In this document: piece after piece, positions 60,530 through 64,000 of the stretch
Numbering within the stretch: the stretch's first letter is position 1
How the letters are laid out: the number at the start of each line of letters is the position of its first letter
Source: Actinostola sp. cb2023
Taxonomy: Eukaryota; Cnidaria; Anthozoa; Actiniaria; Actinostolidae
Assembly (NCBI GenBank): GCA_033675265.1
Contig: JAUJYZ010001253.1
Span: 226,860-290,859 of the forward strand
Direction of reading: 5' to 3'
DNA length: 64,000 nucleotides
Made by a program: the position numbers and the translations under genes
The notes under the pieces: model-generated
Seen by the model: only the letters and a program-made list of their open reading frames with translations
Told to the model about the DNA's origin: nothing
Databases searched by the model: none

Positions 60530-60649
60530 ATGTTTCGGAGACTCTTCTTCTTCTTCCTTTTACAAAGAAGTATTATATGTAATATATATATAAATAATAA
60601 ATGGACACGGTTATACTTTTGACTCTAGTTTAACACTCAAGCCTGTTAA

Positions 60650-61108
60650 AGTGCTTATGAAGCTTATTTTTTTATTTTGAAAAATCGATTACATATGAAG
60701 TGAATAGTGGGATATTTCAGTATTTTGTGATTTGAGCTTCGCATTTGCGAGTTATAATGGTTTGAAATCGTGATATGCTAATTTGGTGACGTCAAAGAAG
60801 GCTTTTGCTGTAACTTATTTATATTTTTTCAAGTATTGCTCTTTTCTGAAATAGAAAAAAAAGTTCAACATCTTTTATATAAGTTGTAGAATAACTTTTT
60901 GCCAGTTTAAAAATGTCAGTCATTTGCAAAGGGGCGCTTTTGTATAATAAATGATGCCTCCTTTGACGTCACTGAATTACCATATCACGATTTCAAACCT
61001 TTATAACTCGCAAATGCGAAGCTCAAATCACAAAACACTGAAACATCCCACTATTCACTTCATATGTAATCGATTTTCAAAAAATAAAAAATAAGCTTCA
61101 TAAGCACT
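60650..61108. mobile_element. TTAA-flanked MITE, copy 2, 459 bp
   Basis: Ends AGTGCTTATGAAGCTTAT, flanked by TTAA (60646-60649, 61109-61112). Interior from ATCGATTACATATGAAGTGA inwards matches 51765-52221 closely, but the terminal 25 bases differ (TTATGAAGC versus ATATCAGGG), so the two copies belong to sister subfamilies. Confidence 0.85.
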
Positions 61109-61110
61109 TT

Positions 61111-61759
61111 AAGGCTTGGCTTTTTCAGATTCATGGAAAATCACATTTTTCGACATATCTCCATGCAGTTTAAAACTATGAAATAGAAATTTATGCCGTA
61201 AGTCACACTTAGGTTCCTTAATATTTTAAGCGGGACAATGTTGACTTCCGGTGGTCACGTGACATTTAGGGGAGAAAATTAGAAATTTGCAAATGGGCTG
61301 ATGGGTGTCTTTTATTTCAAAGTTTCTTTTGGTGTTAAATTTGTTACGTTGAATGTGCTAATAACAATCTGTCCGGTATATGGTTGACTTTAGTGTCGTG
61401 CTGATGAGATAATCGGCAAAAATGGGTCACGTGACCATGTCATGAATTTCAATATTGTCATTTTTCTCATTAACACAAAACTAAAGTCAACCATACCGGA
61501 CAGATTGTTATTAAGCTCATCGAACTTAACAATTTCACATCAAAGAACTTTGAATAAAAGACACCCATCAGCCCATTTCCAAATTCCTGTTTTTCGCGCC
61601 TTAATGTCACGTGACCACCGGAAGTCAACTTTATCCCGCTTAAGATATTAAGGAGCCTAAGTGTGACTTATGGCATAAATTTCTATTTCATAGTTTTAAA
61701 CACCATGGAGATATTTCGGAAAATGTGATTTTCCATGAATCTGAAAAAAACCAAGCCTT
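61111..61759. mobile_element. Long fold-back element, 649 bp
   Basis: AAGGCTTGGCTTTTTCAGAT … at the left is inverted at 61735-61759; paired blocks continue inward (GAAATAGAAATTTATGCC, GGTCACGTGAC, GATGGGTGTCTTTTATT, GGACAGATTGTTATTA) so nearly the whole element is two ~300-bp arms. It abuts the TTAA of the previous element. Confidence 0.85.
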
Positions 61760-62073
61760 CCCCATGCAGGCTGCATACAAATCTGTTTTCGTACAGGTCG
61801 AGTTGACCTGCACTCCTATATATATATATATTCGCAATGTTGTCAATATTTGTTTTTGCTGTCTAACCAAAGGGTGTATTTAGTTAGTTATTGCTATTGA
61901 GAACAGATTCAACAAGCCTTGCAAAAGCTGGAAATATAATTAGAACTTCAACTGGTGACATTGATCATCCGAGTTATCGGGGCAATGGGGATTGTCCATT
62001 CGAAATAACAAAATGTCGGAAATTGTAATAGGCACTTGAAATATAGTTATTTACAAAAAGCCCCCGGTACGTT

Positions 62074-62510
<437 letters not shown>

Positions 62511-62625
62511 AATATATTATTATTATTATTATATTGAAAGAACGTTCACATAATAAACACCAACTTTTACTAATTTTAGCATGCTCTTTCAAGTTATGGT
62601 ATTTTCGTTTGTCTTCGGTGAAATA

Positions 62626-62780
62626 TTAAAAAGTCACGTGACAAGTGACAAGCCCATTCATGTGACAAATGCGGCATTTGCTGAAAGCTGTCGTGAAAGC
62701 TTTTTCATGACAAGGAAAACCTGTCAAGTGTCAAATAGTGAAGGACAACTTCATCCGCTAGTAATTTGCTCGTGTACACG
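62626..62780. mobile_element. Decayed fold-back of the CTACACGAGC family, copy 3
   Basis: CACGTGACAAGTGACAAG … ATGACAAGGAAAACCTGTCA … TTGCTCGTGTACACG. Shares the AAGGAAAACCTG and GCTCGTGTA blocks with 31611-31742 and 49483-49772 but the left end is lost. Confidence 0.5.
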
Positions 62781-63034
62781 ATTTGACACAGGAACTTGTC
62801 TAAGGTGTTTAGTTCCCAGGCCTTCATTCATGAGCGTTTCCAAGTGCGACGAAATTGTAGAAATACTAAGAATTAAGAGGAAATGACGGAAGTTGATGCA
62901 GCGAAGGGTAATTGTGGATAAAAAGTACCGGCTCTTAGGGTGACTTGTCAAAATAAAATTTGCTCGACCGAATTTGCATGGTCAATCATTTATCAGAGAC
63001 TTCAGTTACAGTTGAAACTGATTTAATTTTTAAT

Positions 63035-63550
63035 GAATTTTTCAAACCTTGGAAATTCTTTGGACTGAAATGTCCAAAACCATGGGAATTCATTGAAATT
63101 CATTGGAATTCATTGGAAATTCAGTTGGAATCGTTGGAAATTCGTTGGAAATTCGTTGGAAATTCGTTGGAAATTCGTTGGAAATTCATTGGAAATTCGT
63201 TGGAATTCGTTGGAAATTCGTTGGAAATTCGTTGGAAATTCGTTGGAAATTCGTTGGAAATTCGTTGGAAATTCGTTGGAAATTCATTGGAAAATTCGTT
63301 GGAAATTCATTGGAAATTCGTTTGGAAATCCATTGGAAATTCGTTGAAATTCATTTGAAATTCATTGAAATCCATTGGAAATTCGTTGGAAATTCGTTGG
63401 AAATTCGTTGGAAATTCATTTGAAATGTCCAAATCCTTGGAAAATCCTTGGAAATTCGTTGGAAATTCCTTGGAAATGACCAAAACCTTGGAAAATCATT
63501 GGAAATTCCTTGGGAATTCTTTGGAAATGTCCGAAACCTTGGAAATTGAA
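63035..63550 (+). repeat. GGAAATTCGTTG minisatellite, 12-bp unit
   Basis: Central homogeneous GGAAATTCGTTG array (63120-63420), flanked both sides by longer units with CCTTGGAAATTC…TTTGGAAATGTCC and CCAAAACC. The flanks are the reverse complement of the units at 9246-9746. Confidence 0.95.
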
Positions 63551-63884
63551 AGTTTTCCAGCTAATCAGTTTCACTGCAGTTTCCCCAGAGCTATCTATCT
63601 ACATATTATATAGATCTCTGACGCCGCGCGTGCAAGTGCAAGTGAACCCGGTGGTCGGCCCGCTTGTTCTCATTAGTATATTCAAGGAGTTCAAGAACAT
63701 ATCTTTTTCTTACTGAGCATACCGGTAATAATCAACATTAGATTAGCGAGCGGGCTTTGGAGGATTTAAAATATCAGATGAACAGCACGATGGCTGTGTT
63801 AAATGTCTTTTAAAATGACATATTTGTAAATAGGTAAAAAGGAAGAGGAGAATTCGATCTAACGAAGTATAAATTATAAAAGTA

Positions 63885-64000
63885 ACGCATAGAAGATCGT
63901 TTGAATACTGTAGCAACACAGAGGTATCTGTGCGTTTATGTTTGAAGCCTCTTTTCCAGAAAGTACGCATAGAAGATCTTTTGAATACTGTAGTAACACA
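63885..64000 (-). repeat. 84-bp repeat family, inverted, cut by the window edge
   Basis: AGTAACGCATAGAAGATCGT … GTAGCAACACAGAGGTATCT … then a second unit that runs off the end. Reverse complement of 56722-57145. Confidence 0.9.

Overview
This is AT-rich, repeat-dense eukaryotic DNA. Genes are split by introns with GT..AG borders, and there are no bacterial-style operons, CRISPR arrays or rRNA. Recognisable coding pieces are animal-type: an extracellular leucine-rich-repeat (LRR) protein, an intronless rhodopsin-family GPCR, and one short exon resembling the glycine-rich loop of a protein kinase. tRNA-derived SINE heads, LINE tails and many hairpin-like MITEs resemble what is seen in cnidarian genomes. 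I think an anthozoan (coral or sea anemone) is most likely, but that is inference, not proof.

Layout. (1) 1-19.1 kb: a minus-strand LRR gene. Signal peptide plus LRRNT exon at 18932-19128, a 72-bp LRR exon at 12470-12541, an LRRCT exon at 2879-3043, a 39-bp exon at 2059-2097 and a doubtful exon at 180-254; the gene would continue left of the window. Its introns hold most of the first 19 kb of repeats: a Mutator-like MITE (1064-1744), a CT-rich array, a 45-bp VNTR, paired mariner-type and other MITEs, a 19-bp satellite inside an inverted-repeat element, and a giant tetranucleotide tract (15387-16497). (2) 19.1-24 kb: fold-back elements, then the GPCR (22072-23223, plus strand), readable end to end only through two single-base frameshifts. 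(3) 24-33 kb: MITEs, SINE heads, a perfect 72-bp-arm palindrome, a fold-back with TAA target duplications, and two candidate noncoding first exons. (4) 33.47-46.19 kb: a 12.7-kb satellite of about 179 copies of a 71-bp unit with several higher-order periods. (5) 46.2-50 kb: a 120-bp satellite with a 491-bp higher-order unit, interrupted by a fold-back element, then another fold-back family. (6) 50-64 kb: long simple repeats, two copies each of a TTAA-flanked element and a GGGCCGTACA element, the kinase-like exon (56664-56712, plus strand) and a minisatellite that is the inverted counterpart of one near 9.5 kb.

The genes do not form a pathway that can be read from sequence. The LRR protein and the GPCR both look like membrane or extracellular proteins but are separate, oppositely oriented genes. 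The main interest of the window is its repeat architecture: at least two transposon groups can be tied to a superfamily-type target duplication from sequence alone (9-bp duplications with TAsCCTG ends; 3-bp TAA with AGGC ends), and nested insertions give relative ages. Almost all long open frames here are satellite artefacts and are not annotated as genes.
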